Part shown: one piece after another, positions 1-8,961 of the stretch | How the letters are laid out: each line of letters starts with the position of its first letter | Numbering within the stretch: the stretch's first letter is position 1 | Assembly: GCA_052435735.1 (NCBI GenBank) | Contig: JBQVNB010000004.1 | Coordinates: forward strand, 124,001 to 188,000 | Direction: 5' to 3' | DNA: 64,000 nucleotides | Source: Aliihoeflea sp052435735 | Lineage (GTDB): Bacteria; Pseudomonadota; Alphaproteobacteria; Rhizobiales; Rhizobiaceae | Notes under the pieces: model-generated | What the model was told of the DNA's origin: nothing | Databases searched by the model: none | Seen by the model: only the letters and a program-made list of their open reading frames with translations | Program-made: the position numbers and the translations under genes

Positions 1-3000
1 TAGAGGCGGCGCGTAAAGACGTTGCGCTCGCCCTTGCGGTAGCGGTCCCAGAGTTCGACCGACGCCTCGTGATCGATCGCGCGAGCGATATCGACGGAAA
101 GCGAGTTGAGCGACTCGACCATCTGCAGCGGCGAACGCAGCGGCTGGACCGGTTTCGGCGCACCCGCCTCATCCTGGGAAGCGCCGCGCAGGAGGGCACC
201 GACCCAGCTTCCACCGGCCTGACCCTGCGGCGCAGGATCGGCGAGCGACCCGCGCAACTGCGTCGCCGCCTGCGGAGCGGCCACCGGCGCTGCCGGACGG
301 GGAGCGGGAGCCGCCTGACGTTCGATGCGGGCCGGGGAGACGTCGAAGGTGCGGCCGGACTTGGAGACGATCTCCGAAAGCTCCTTCAGCGCCTTGATCT
401 GCTCGGAAACCGCCTTGCGCATGGCGCTGGTCGATTCCTTCGTCTCCTCGGGCAGTTGCATCACGCCCTTCTTCAGTTCCGCGCGGGTCTGGTCGAGTTC
501 GGTGCGGATCGTGCCGGCCGTCTTGCGGATTTCGTCCGTCGCGTCGGCAAAACGCTTGGTCGCGCTTTCGACGACTTCCGAAATCGCAGTGCGCATCTGC
601 TCCGTCGACGTCTTGGTGCGGCCTTCGGCGCCTTCGAGAGCCTTGCCGACGACGCCTTCGAAGGAACGCATCACGCGTTCGATCTCTTCGGACTTCTTGA
701 CGAGCCCGGAGGCAAGCGTCTCGAGCGCCGTCTGGCGGTCGTCGAGCGTCGCCGCCAGGGTCGACTGCGCCGAGTTCAGCAGGTCTCGGGCGTTGGTCAG
801 CATCTTGCCGTGATCCTCGAAGCGCGAGGCGATGCCGGCCACGTCGCGCAAGGTCGTCGAGGACAATTCCGAAAGCTTGCCGGCCTGTGTCTCGATGATA
901 CGGGCCGACGAGGCGAAGGAGCGGGCGGCCTTTTCGGTCGTCTCGGCAAACTGCTCCGTGGTGCCTGCAAGCTTCTCGTCGACGCCGCCGAGATTGGCCG
1001 AGGCCGTCTCGACAAGTTCGCCAAGGCGGGCATTCGAAGCCGACAGGCGGCCGATCAGGCCGTCGACGCCGCGCGCGAGATCACCCTGGACACGTTCGAC
1101 CGCGGAAACCGTCTCGCTGGTCTTGGCACCGAGCGCCGACACGAGCGCGCTGTTGCCTGTCTGCAGACGTTCTGCTGCGGCCTGCGTGATTTCTTCGAGA
1201 TTGCGCTGCAGGTCGATGCTGCTTTCGGAAAAGCGTTCGACCAGCGGACGCGCCGTCTCGTCAAGGATACGGCCGATCTCGGAGGAGCGGGCGGCCAGCA
1301 TCGCGTTGAGCTGGCGCGTCTTCTCGTCGAGCTTGTCGGAAGCGCCTTCCGTGCTTTCGTCAATGTGACGGTTCATCGCCGCGAACGTCTCGGCAATCGC
1401 ATTGGCGCGCTCGACGAGTTCGGATTCCACACGGGCGACCTGTTCGGCCAGACGGTCGCCGACATTGGCGGCGCCATGCGTCAGGCGTTCTTCGGCCGAA
1501 GCCACCTGGCTTTCGATCCGCGACGTCAGAAGGCTGGTGCGATCGGCAAGTGCCTGGTCGGCCGCTGCCAGCGCTTCGGCGATTGCGCCCGCACGGGCGT
1601 CGAGTTCGGCCGACGTCTGGTGCGTGCGCGCCATGATCCGCTGCTCGGCCATGTCGAAGGTCCGCGCGAGTTCGTTGGCGCGTTCCTGCAGACGCTCGTC
1701 CGAGCCATCGAGCACACCGGCAATCTCGCCGGCCCGCGCCGACAATGCTGCCTGCGTTTCGTCGAGACGAACGACGATCTGGCGATCGGCATCGGCGAAG
1801 ACGTTCGACAGATCGCCGGCGCGTGCCGCAAGCGTGTTCGCCGCCGCGTCGGTGCGCGAGAGAAGGGCGTTGCCCGCCTCGTCAAACCGGCCGACGACGT
1901 CGTCGGCGCGCCCCTCGAGAATGCGGGCGGCATCTTCCGTGCGGGTGGCGAGAGAGTGTCCGGCCTCGTCGAAGCGGTTCACGACCTCGTCTGCGCGAGA
2001 GAGTAGGCTGACGCGGATCTCGTCGGCCTTGCCGGCGAGATTGCGGTCGGCCTCCTCGACGATCTGCGCGAAGTCGCCGGCACGTGCGGCAAGCGACTGC
2101 GCCGCATCGTCGACGCGCGAGGTCAGGCTGCGCTCGGCCGTCTCGAATGCGGAGACGACTTCACCCGCCTTGACGCCCAGCGCTTCGGCGCGCTGCTCGG
2201 CACGGAATGCCAGCGTTTCATCGGCCTGCGCGAAGCGATCGACCATTTCGGAGGCACGCGAGAACAGCGACTGCGTGCGCTCGTCGAAGCGGTCGGCTAG
2301 CGCTCGGTCCGTGTTCTCGAAGCGTGAGGCGATCTCGTCGGCCCGCGCCGTCACGAAGGTCACTCGTTCCTCGATCCGGCCAGCAATCGCCCGATCGCTT
2401 TCGTCGAGGCGCGTTGCGATCTCGTCGGCCTTGGCACCCAGCGTCGCCGCAGTCCGCTCGACGCGGTCGGCGATCTTCTGGTCGACGTCGACGAAGGCCT
2501 GTCCGGCCTGCTCGCCCATCGCCGCAGTTGCTTCCAGAACCTTGTCGCGCAGGGAGCCGGCAACGACGACCGCGCTGCTTTCGAGAGCGCCGCGGACATT
2601 GTCGACGCCGATCTTCAGCGCACGTTCCATCGTCTGCGTGCGTTCCTCGATCACGCTCGTCTGTCGTCCGAACGCATCCTCGATCCGCGCGACATCGGTG
2701 GCCACCGCGTCGGTGATGAGAGCGCGGCGCTCGCCAAGCGCCTCGATGTGGCGCGTGAAGGCCTCTTCGACTTTGTCCATGTCGATATTGATCGTCGACG
2801 CGAGTTCGTTCTGCTTTTCGGCGAAGAGGTCGATCTGGCGCAGGAAGGTCTCGTCGATCCGGCCGAGGTCGGCAGCGATGGCGCCGCTCAATTCGTCCTG
2901 GCGGGCCGCGAGCGTCGCGATATGCCGCGCGAACACTTCCTCGACCTGCTGCGCATCCCCCGCAATCGCGCTCGACAGTTCGGACTGGCGGTCGCCGAGC

Positions 3001-5459
3001 TGGCGCGTGAGCTGGCCGAACAGTTCGCCGAATCGCTCGGCGCCGCGATGAACCGCATTCTCCATCTCGGACTGGCGCTGCGAAATGGCCTCGACCTGAC
3101 GCGCAAACGCCTCGTCGATGCGCGCGACGTCGCTCTCGACCCGCGAGCCGAATTCGCCCTGCCGCGTGGTGAGCGCGTCGAACTGGCGGTCGAACGCAGA
3201 CGAAAAGCGCTCCATGTCGGCGTCGATCGCGGCCGACAAGCCCGACTGCCGCTCGGCGAGGCGCTCGATCTGGCGGTCGAATGCGGTGTCGATGTTGGAA
3301 ACTTCGCTGCCGATTGCAGCCTGCAACTCGCCCTGCCGTGTGCCGAGCGTCTCGATGCCGCGCAGGATCAGATCGTCCATGCGCTCCGCGTCGGCAGCGA
3401 TGGCAGCGGAGAGTTCCGCCTGCCGCTCGGCCATCCGGTCGATCTGGTTGGCGAACGCGTCCTCGACGCGCGCCGTGCCGGAGGAAAGCGCCGTCGTCAG
3501 GTCGGATTCGCGCTCGGCGATCGTGCGCACATGCTGCGAAACCGCATCGTCGAGCCCGCGACGCGTCGCGTCGAGCAGGTCCATGTCATCCTTGAGCGCG
3601 ATTGCAAGTCGCTCGCGGCCTTCCATCAGGCCCGAAATCTGCCGCTCGATGGCTCCGTCCATCTCGCGCTGCGTATCGGCAAGGCGCACGATGTCGTCGT
3701 TGAGCGCGCTGGTCAGGAGCGAGCGGCCTTCGGCCATCCGTTCGACATGGCTGGTGATCGCATCGTCCATCGCCTGCCGCGTCTCGGCAAGGCGCTCGAG
3801 ATCGTCGTCGAGCGCGGCGCTGATGAGGTTGCGGCTTTCGCCGAGCTTGACCGAGAAATCGGCCGTGCGCGTCTCGAGCATGGCGGAGGTCGAGGCGACG
3901 AGATCGGTAAAGTCCGCGCCGATCCGCGCCTTGGTCTCGTCGAGCAGTACGTTGACCTGCTGCTTGCCGTCAGTGAACGTCTGCGCGATTTCCTTGGTGC
4001 GGTCGATCAGCGTGTCGTTGATCTGCTTGGCACGCGCCTCGAGCGCGGCGTTGAGCTTTTCCGTACCCGTGTCGAGCGCATGTGCGCGCGTTTCGAACTG
4101 CGAAAGCAGCGACTGGCCGCGCTCCTCGAGCGTCCGCTCGATGTCGCGAAGACGCGTGTCGAATTCGTCGGAGAGCGAGCGCGCAGAGCTGCCGAGCAGC
4201 GATATCATGCCCGTCGTGCGGTCGTCGAGCATCTGCGAGAGCGAGCGGGTGGCCTGGTCGGTCGCGTCGGTCAGCGAGGCGATGCGCGTATCGAGCAGGT
4301 TCGCCATCGCGTCGCCGGAGGTCGAGATGCGGTCGGAGATGGTGTCGACGCGAAGATCGAGAGCCTCGCTCAGCGAAGAACCGCTCTGGTTCATCCGCTC
4401 GATCAGCGACGCACCGCTGTCCGCGATCGTGCCGGAAAGCTGCCCGGAGACATCGACGATATTCTTGCGGATGACGTCGCTTGCCGCCGAAAGTTCGTCC
4501 TTCAGCGTCTCATGCGCCCCGGCAATGGATGCGCGGACCCGCTCGGCGTGGCTGACGACCGCTTCGCGCTCGCTGCCGAGGCCGTCGACCAGCGCGCGGA
4601 TGCGGGTTTCATTCTCGGAATAGGCGCGTTCGAGTTCGTTCACCTCGGTATGGACGAGCGTCTCCAGTTCGACCGCGCGTGCCAGCGTGCGCTCGATGCC
4701 TTCGCCCATCGCCTGCACTTCGCGACGAACAGCCTGGCCGACCATCATGACGCGGTCGGTCGCGATGTGCTCGGGCTCGGCGAGGCGGAAGGCGACTTCC
4801 GTCATGGATTGCGCGGCATAGCGCATTTCCTGCGCGCGGCGGATCATCACCGCGAAGCCCCAGAAGAGAATGATCGGGACGATGATGCCGAGCGCCAGAC
4901 CGAGCGCATAGGGTGCCGCGATCAGTTCGGCGAGTGAGCCGATCTGCCAGATCTGCGGCGAGAAAAGGAGGTGGCCGACGAGGAGGCCCGAGGCCGCCCA
5001 GACGACCGAGAGAAGCGCGACGACCCAATAGACGGTGCTCGGCACCGGTTTCGAAATGCTCTGGACGAAGGACTTGTAGTCCTTCTGGCGGTCGTCATTG
5101 GCGGCGGCGAAAGCGGAGGGGCGAGCGGAGGCCTGCGCTTCGACGGGCTGGAGATCGGCGATCCGCGTCGGGCCGTCATTTGCGGCTTTGGCGACGACCG
5201 GGGCGGCGGCAGCGGCGGCGACCGCCTCAGCGGGTACGGTATCCGCCGTCTCGGTTTCGCGGTTTTCCAGCGCCAATTCTTCGGCGGCTTGCGAAATCTG
5301 CGCCTCGAAATCTTCCATCGACGCAGCGATATCGAGGCTCTCGTCCTGCGCGGATTCCGCGTCCTCGTCATCCATGACGAGTTCGATGTCGAGAGCGTCT
5401 TCGAGCTCCTTCTCGATATCGGTGTCGAGTTCCTTGTTTGTCGCCGGTTTCATCGCCAT
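1..5459 (-). CDS. gpr: Growth Pole Ring (GPR/RgsE-like) giant coiled-coil membrane protein, 3' end cut off
   Basis: An open frame of 1819 codons runs from ATG 5459 off the left edge without a stop. The N-terminus is acidic (residues 10-60), followed by an Ala-rich linker and two membrane segments at about 142-165 and 182-204. The rest is a very long helical region of degenerate repeats, rich in Ala, Glu, Arg, Ser, Asp and Thr, of the apolipoprotein/kinesin-like type. The last visible residues include the motif RYRKGERNVFTRRL, which I recognise from the conserved C-terminus of the rhizobial family, so I infer that only some tens of residues are missing. In Agrobacterium GPR (about 2115 residues) forms a ring at the growing pole needed for polar growth; RgsE is the Sinorhizobium counterpart. 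This copy looks shorter, probably through fewer repeats. A second ATG at 5453 is an alternative start. Confidence 0.85.
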   Translation of the reverse strand, partial: MAMKPATNKELDTDIEKELEDALDIELVMDDEDAESAQDESLDIAASMEDFEAQISQAAEELALENRETETADTVPAEAVAAAAAAPVVAKAANDGPTRIADLQPVEAQASARPSAFAAANDDRQKDYKSFVQSISKPVPSTVYWVVALLSVVWAASGLLVGHLLFSPQIWQIGSLAELIAAPYALGLALGIIVPIILFWGFAVMIRRAQEMRYAAQSMTEVAFRLAEPEHIATDRVMMVGQAVRREVQAMGEGIERTLARAVELETLVHTEVNELERAYSENETRIRALVDGLGSEREAVVSHAERVRASIAGAHETLKDELSAASDVIRKNIVDVSGQLSGTIADSGASLIERMNQSGSSLSEALDLRVDTISDRISTSGDAMANLLDTRIASLTDATDQATRSLSQMLDDRTTGMISLLGSSARSLSDEFDTRLRDIERTLEERGQSLLSQFETRAHALDTGTEKLNAALEARAKQINDTLIDRTKEIAQTFTDGKQQVNVLLDETKARIGADFTDLVASTSAMLETRTADFSVKLGESRNLISAALDDDLERLAETRQAMDDAITSHVERMAEGRSLLTSALNDDIVRLADTQREMDGAIERQISGLMEGRERLAIALKDDMDLLDATRRGLDDAVSQHVRTIAERESDLTTALSSGTARVEDAFANQIDRMAERQAELSAAIAADAERMDDLILRGIETLGTRQGELQAAIGSEVSNIDTAFDRQIERLAERQSGLSAAIDADMERFSSAFDRQFDALTTRQGEFGSRVESDVARIDEAFARQVEAISQRQSEMENAVHRGAERFGELFGQLTRQLGDRQSELSSAIAGDAQQVEEVFARHIATLAARQDELSGAIAADLGRIDETFLRQIDLFAEKQNELASTINIDMDKVEEAFTRHIEALGERRALITDAVATDVARIEDAFGRQTSVIEERTQTMERALKIGVDNVRGALESSAVVVAGSLRDKVLEATAAMGEQAGQAFVDVDQKIADRVERTAATLGAKADEIATRLDESDRAIAGRIEERVTFVTARADEIASRFENTDRALADRFDERTQSLFSRASEMVDRFAQADETLAFRAEQRAEALGVKAGEVVSAFETAERSLTSRVDDAAQSLAARAGDFAQIVEEADRNLAGKADEIRVSLLSRADEVVNRFDEAGHSLATRTEDAARILEGRADDVVGRFDEAGNALLSRTDAAANTLAARAGDLSNVFADADRQIVVRLDETQAALSARAGEIAGVLDGSDERLQERANELARTFDMAEQRIMARTHQTSAELDARAGAIAEALAAADQALADRTSLLTSRIESQVASAEERLTHGAANVGDRLAEQVARVESELVERANAIAETFAAMNRHIDESTEGASDKLDEKTRQLNAMLAARSSEIGRILDETARPLVERFSESSIDLQRNLEEITQAAAERLQTGNSALVSALGAKTSETVSAVERVQGDLARGVDGLIGRLSASNARLGELVETASANLGGVDEKLAGTTEQFAETTEKAARSFASSARIIETQAGKLSELSSTTLRDVAGIASRFEDHGKMLTNARDLLNSAQSTLAATLDDRQTALETLASGLVKKSEEIERVMRSFEGVVGKALEGAEGRTKTSTEQMRTAISEVVESATKRFADATDEIRKTAGTIRTELDQTRAELKKGVMQLPEETKESTSAMRKAVSEQIKALKELSEIVSKSGRTFDVSPARIERQAAPAPRPAAPVAAPQAATQLRGSLADPAPQGQAGGSWVGALLRGASQDEAGAPKPVQPLRSPLQMVESLNSLSVDIARAIDHEASVELWDRYRKGERNVFTRRL

Positions 5460-5713
5460 GCCGCTCTACCCTATACGATCGCAGCGGGTCACCGTATTCG
5501 GCTTGAAACCACCCGCCAGTTGAGGCCCAATTCGCCCATTTCGTATCGTATCGGGACAAGGCCGGGATGGGAACTCGCAATTCCCGCCATGTGTAAAACT
5601 TTAAACATAAGGTTAATGCCCCTCAACGCAGATGAAAGATTCCTTGGCGGGCTCGGGCGAATGCGACCGGCCGCGTTAACGGACCGTCCATTCGCCACGC
5701 GCACGATCCCGGA
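5460..5713. promoter_or_regulatory. Divergent intergenic region between gpr and the Hpt gene
   Basis: This 254-base gap must carry the promoters of both divergent genes. It is more AT-rich than its surroundings around 5590-5620, where two TTAA tetramers lie 8 bases apart (5601-5604 and 5613-5616). CtrA sites are TTAA-N7-TTAA, so the spacing is off by one and I do not call a CtrA site. No convincing -35/-10 pair was found by eye. Confidence 0.35.
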
Positions 5714-6052
5714 ATGACACAGTTGAGAGATTCGCGGACGAACCTGATCGACGAGAGCCATCTCGACCGCCAGACCATGGGCGATGCGCGCCTTGCAGGT
5801 GAACTCCTCGAGATGTTCCTCCTGCAACTCGACGCCGCAATGCGCGAACTGGCAACCGCCGGGCCGCAGAAGCGGATGGCAATAGCCCATTCACTCAAGG
5901 GCACCGCCCGATCGCTCGGAATCGCAACCGTGGCCGAATGTGCGGCGGCGCTGGAGGCCCCTCTGCTCGATGCGGCAGCCCTCGATCGACTGGGGCACGT
6001 CGCCACCACGCTTGGCGCACAGGTGAGGGGGCGCGTTCGCTCCCCGGGTTGA
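5714..6052 (+). CDS. Stand-alone histidine phosphotransfer (Hpt) domain protein
   Basis: This 112-residue protein is essentially one Hpt domain. The phosphoacceptor motif AHSLKGTARSLG places the histidine at residue 59 in the expected helix. Such proteins shuttle phosphate between a hybrid kinase and a response regulator, but no kinase or receiver domain is fused or adjacent. It is transcribed away from gpr and is followed 78 bases later by a ferredoxin gene. The partner is unknown. A hybrid kinase (CckA) lies 10 kb away, but CckA normally uses ChpT, which is a different fold. The family call is sure, the pathway is not. Confidence 0.8.
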   Translation: MTQLRDSRTNLIDESHLDRQTMGDARLAGELLEMFLLQLDAAMRELATAGPQKRMAIAHSLKGTARSLGIATVAECAAALEAPLLDAAALDRLGHVATTLGAQVRGRVRSPG

Positions 6053-6130
6053 CACCCGGTTCCCAGCCATTATGTCATCGCCGCGACCCGCGCCGCTCGA
6101 CGGACGCGCCATCTTCCGACAGGTTTTTCA

Positions 6131-6451
6131 ATGACCAAGCTTACCTTTGTCGCCTTTGACGGCACGCGCTTCGACGTCGAGGCTGAAAACGGCTCCACCG
6201 TCATGGAAAACGCCATCAAGGCGGGCGTCCCGGGCATCGAGGCCGAATGCGGCGGTGCCTGCGCCTGCGCGACATGTCATGTCTATGTCGACGAGGAATG
6301 GTCGCCGGCCGTCGGCGAGCCCCAGGCGATGGAGGAGGACATGCTCGATTTTGCCTATGATGTGCGTCCGACCTCGCGCCTGTCCTGCCAGATCCGCGTG
6401 GCCGACGCGCTGGACGGCCTCACCGTCCACATCCCTGAACGTCAGGGCTGA
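6131..6451 (+). CDS. [2Fe-2S] ferredoxin, adrenodoxin/FdxB type
   Basis: The 106-residue protein has the vertebrate-type ferredoxin pattern C-x5-C-x2-C with Cys40, Cys46 and Cys49 (CGGACACATC) and the fourth ligand at Cys87 in SCQIRV. It is a soluble one-electron carrier. Relatives serve Fe-S cluster assembly or cytochrome P450 systems, but no such partner gene is next to it. The preceding bases carry only a weak AGG ribosome site. An extra cysteine at residue 44 is typical of the family. The downstream gene is convergent, with a gap of about 20 bases. Confidence 0.85.
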   Translation: MTKLTFVAFDGTRFDVEAENGSTVMENAIKAGVPGIEAECGGACACATCHVYVDEEWSPAVGEPQAMEEDMLDFAYDVRPTSRLSCQIRVADALDGLTVHIPERQG

Positions 6452-6470
6452 CAGCAGGCCGCCAGGTCGC

Positions 6471-7076
6471 TCAGCGCGCGTCCTCGATCCTCTGGAGACG
6501 ATATTCCAGAAGACGCAGCATGCGGCTTTCGAAATTGATGCTTTCCACATTGTCGTAGCGCGCCTGTTCGGCGTCGTGCTCGGCCAGCAAGCGTTTGCTG
6601 ATGCCCTCGGCCGTGGCCGCAGCCTCTTCGCAGGAAGCGGCATTGCGCACGCCCAGCAGCGACTGCTCCATGCGCTGCGCGAAGGTGCGGGCGATCACGA
6701 TATGCCCTTCCTCGTGACGCTTGATGTCGGCGGAAAGCGTGTCCCACATCAGTGCCGTGTCGAGTTGCGCACCGCTGCGATTGCGCCAACGGGGCAGATG
6801 CACTTCGGCCGAAATCTGAACGTCCGCCTCGCTCACGCTGCACCGGCGGCCGCTTTCCTGGTACCCGATGCGCGTCTTGAACTCCATGCGCGTGGCGCCG
6901 GGGTGCCGATTGCCGGTCGAGCCGAGGATGGGGCCGCGCCGCTGCAACTCGGTCTCGATCTCGCTCAGCGTCTGGCCGCCGATCGAAAAATAGCTGTAAG
7001 AGCGCGACACCGAAGCTGCATCGGCGGCAAGGGTCGTCGCGAGAATGGCGATGGCGCCCGCCAGCATGTGCTTCAT
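6471..7076 (-). CDS. Secreted DUF922 putative Zn-dependent protease
   Basis: A 201-residue protein with an N-terminal signal peptide (residues 1-20, cleavage after a small-residue run). The centre carries HEEGH inside KRHEEGHIVIA at about residues 130-140, the HExxH metalloprotease signature typical of DUF922 proteins. Two cysteines lie on either side of the motif and may form a disulfide in the periplasm. Substrate unknown. It is transcribed away from folP, and its stop faces the ferredoxin gene. Confidence 0.7.
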   Translation of the reverse strand: MKHMLAGAIAILATTLAADAASVSRSYSYFSIGGQTLSEIETELQRRGPILGSTGNRHPGATRMEFKTRIGYQESGRRCSVSEADVQISAEVHLPRWRNRSGAQLDTALMWDTLSADIKRHEEGHIVIARTFAQRMEQSLLGVRNAASCEEAAATAEGISKRLLAEHDAEQARYDNVESINFESRMLRLLEYRLQRIEDAR

Positions 7077-7229
7077 TGTCGTCTCCTTGGCCTATTCATG
7101 CGGCGCATGCGCCAAAGGCGCAACCACGCTTGCGGGATCGGCACCACGATCACACCCAAAGCTGAACAATTGCTGCGCAAGACGCGAAATCCGTTGATCT
7201 CGGACACCGGGTCGTTCCATAGCGAAGCC

Positions 7230-8078
7230 ATGTCGACCGATCCCTTCGCCGAACGCAACTGGCCACTCGCCCATGGCCGCACGCTGACGCTCGGCCCGCG
7301 CGCGCTGATCATGGGTATACTGAACGTCACGCCGGATTCGTTTTCCGACGGCGGCCGGTTCGATACGCTCGAGCGCGCATTGCGGCAGGCCGACGAAATG
7401 GTCGCGGCCGGCGCGGCCATCATCGACATTGGCGGTGAATCGACCCGTCCCGGCGCCGAGCCCGTTTCGGCGTCCGAAGAACAGGACCGCGTTCTACCGG
7501 TCATCGAAGCGCTGTCGGAGCGGGGCGATATCGTCCTGTCAATCGACACCTATCGCGCCGCGACGGCACGTCTCGCGATCGATGCGGGCGCGCACATCGT
7601 CAACGACGTCTGGGGCCTCCAGCGCGAGCGCGCCGTGGCGGATATCGCCGCACAAACCGGCGCCGGCCTCATCATCATGCACACCGGACGCGACCGCCAG
7701 AAGCTTCCCGACCCTGTCGACGACCAGTTTCATTTTCTCCGCCGTTCGCTGGAAATCGCCGAAGAAGCCGGCGTCGGGCGCGATGCCATCGTCCTTGATC
7801 CCGGCTTTGGGTTTGCGAAGGACGCAAACGAAAACATCAGCTTGATCGCGCGTTTTTCCGAGTTGAATGAACTTGGCAGCCCTTGGCTGGTCGGCACGTC
7901 GCGCAAGCGTTTCCTCGGCGAGGTCACCGGTCGCGAACCCGCAGATCGCGGCGTCGGTACAGCGGCAACGAGCGTCGCATTGCGGCTTGCCGGCGCCGCT
8001 GTTTTTCGTGTTCATGATGTCGCGATCAACGCCGACGCGCTAAAGGTCGCCGACGCCATACTGGCACGGCACGCCTGA
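7230..8078 (+). CDS. folP: Dihydropteroate synthase
   Basis: FolP condenses dihydropterin pyrophosphate with p-aminobenzoate in folate synthesis and is the sulfonamide target. The 282-residue product carries the pterin-site signatures MGILNVTPDSFSDGG near the N-terminus, DIGGESTRPGA and, near the C-terminus, GTSRKRFLG. The open frame extends far upstream across the divergent DUF922 gene, but homology begins at PLAHGRTLTLG, so ATG 7230 is chosen. folB follows after 18 bases and folK overlaps it, so this is a folate operon. Confidence 0.93.
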   Translation: MSTDPFAERNWPLAHGRTLTLGPRALIMGILNVTPDSFSDGGRFDTLERALRQADEMVAAGAAIIDIGGESTRPGAEPVSASEEQDRVLPVIEALSERGDIVLSIDTYRAATARLAIDAGAHIVNDVWGLQRERAVADIAAQTGAGLIIMHTGRDRQKLPDPVDDQFHFLRRSLEIAEEAGVGRDAIVLDPGFGFAKDANENISLIARFSELNELGSPWLVGTSRKRFLGEVTGREPADRGVGTAATSVALRLAGAAVFRVHDVAINADALKVADAILARHA

Positions 8079-8096
8079 CCGGAGTTACCTTCGACC

Positions 8097-8456
8097 ATGT
8101 ACACGATCCGACTGAAGAACTGCGCGTTCTTCGCCCGCCACGGCGTCTTCGTCGAAGAGGAAACCCTCGGCCAGCGCTTCTATATCGATGCGGAACTCAC
8201 GATCGTGCCCGAAGGCTCGCTCGACAGTGATTCCATCGAGGGGACGGTCGACTACGGTGCGGCCTTCGTCGAGATCGAGCGCGTCGTCACCGGTGCCCGC
8301 CGGTTCCTGATCGAGAAGCTCGCCGTCGATGTCGCCAAGGCGCTCAGCGCGCGTTTCCCGCAGGTGACGAAGGCCTCGATCACGGTCCGCAAGCCGAGTG
8401 CGCCCGTTCCCGGCGTTCTCGATTACGTTGAGGTCAATATTGTCTGGCCGCAATAA
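8097..8456 (+). CDS. folB: Dihydroneopterin aldolase
   Basis: FolB cleaves 7,8-dihydroneopterin to 6-hydroxymethyl-dihydropterin and glycolaldehyde, the step before FolK. The 119-residue length is normal for the family. Recognisable elements are the start MYTIRLKNCAFFARHGVF, with the early His of the active site region, then GTVDYGAAF, the strand with EKLA, and the ending KPSAPVPGVLDYVEV. It lies between folP and folK in a typical order and its 3' end overlaps the proposed folK start. Confidence 0.92.
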   Translation: MYTIRLKNCAFFARHGVFVEEETLGQRFYIDAELTIVPEGSLDSDSIEGTVDYGAAFVEIERVVTGARRFLIEKLAVDVAKALSARFPQVTKASITVRKPSAPVPGVLDYVEVNIVWPQ

Positions 8457-8961
8457 GGTGCGGGCCTATCTCGGCCTGGGCGGCAATCTGGGCGATCCGC
8501 AGACGGCGATGGCCACCGCGCTCGCCATGCTCGATGCCTCCGATGAAATCGCGGTCATCCGCGTCTCCTCGCTCTATCGCACGCCGCCCTGGGGCCTCGT
8601 CGACCAGCCGGATTTCCTGAATGCGGTTGCCGAGGTCGAGACGACCCTGTCGCCGCGTCACCTGCTCGCTGCCTGCCTCGATGCCGAGCTTGTGCTGAAA
8701 CGGGTTCGCACCGAACGGTGGGGACCGCGCGCCATCGATCTCGACGTCCTGATCTACGGCGATCTCGCAATCCACGAAGATGGCTTGACGATCCCGCACC
8801 CGCGAATCGCCGAGCGCGCTTTCGTCCTCGTGCCGCTGCTCGAAATCGCGCCGGCACTCGCGATGGACGGACAGCCGCTTTCGCACGCGCTCACGTCGCT
8901 CGACACCGGCGGAATCGTCCGGCTTGATCTGCCGGCGGACTGGTGGCGAGTGGCACCTTAG
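8440..8961 (+). CDS. folK: 2-amino-4-hydroxy-6-hydroxymethyldihydropteridine pyrophosphokinase
   Basis: FolK transfers pyrophosphate from ATP to hydroxymethyl-dihydropterin, making the FolP substrate. Motifs seen are GLGGNLGDP at the N-terminus, the RWGPRAIDLDVLIYG signature, and IPHPRIAERAFVLVPL. No ATG suits the start. TTG 8440 sits 6 bases after a GAGG at 8430-8433 and gives a 173-residue protein; GTG 8458, just after the folB stop, is the alternative. Using TTG the gene overlaps folB by 17 bases, implying coupled translation. Its 3' end overlaps the convergent antiporter gene by 4 bases. Confidence 0.9.
   Translation: MSGRNKVRAYLGLGGNLGDPQTAMATALAMLDASDEIAVIRVSSLYRTPPWGLVDQPDFLNAVAEVETTLSPRHLLAACLDAELVLKRVRTERWGPRAIDLDVLIYGDLAIHEDGLTIPHPRIAERAFVLVPLLEIAPALAMDGQPLSHALTSLDTGGIVRLDLPADWWRVAP

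Noticed and set aside
69..2006. Long plus-strand frame of 645 codons (and similar ones at 2748-4937)
   Set aside because: They are antisense to the GPR homologue; its repetitive, GC-biased codons keep the other strand open. No ribosome sites or recognisable domains.
5601..5616. TTAA-N8-TTAA as CtrA site
   Set aside because: Spacing is 8, not 7 bases, and no promoter elements fit it.
6147..7229. Upstream extension of the folP frame
   Set aside because: It overlaps the DUF922 gene and the ferredoxin gene; homology begins at 7230.
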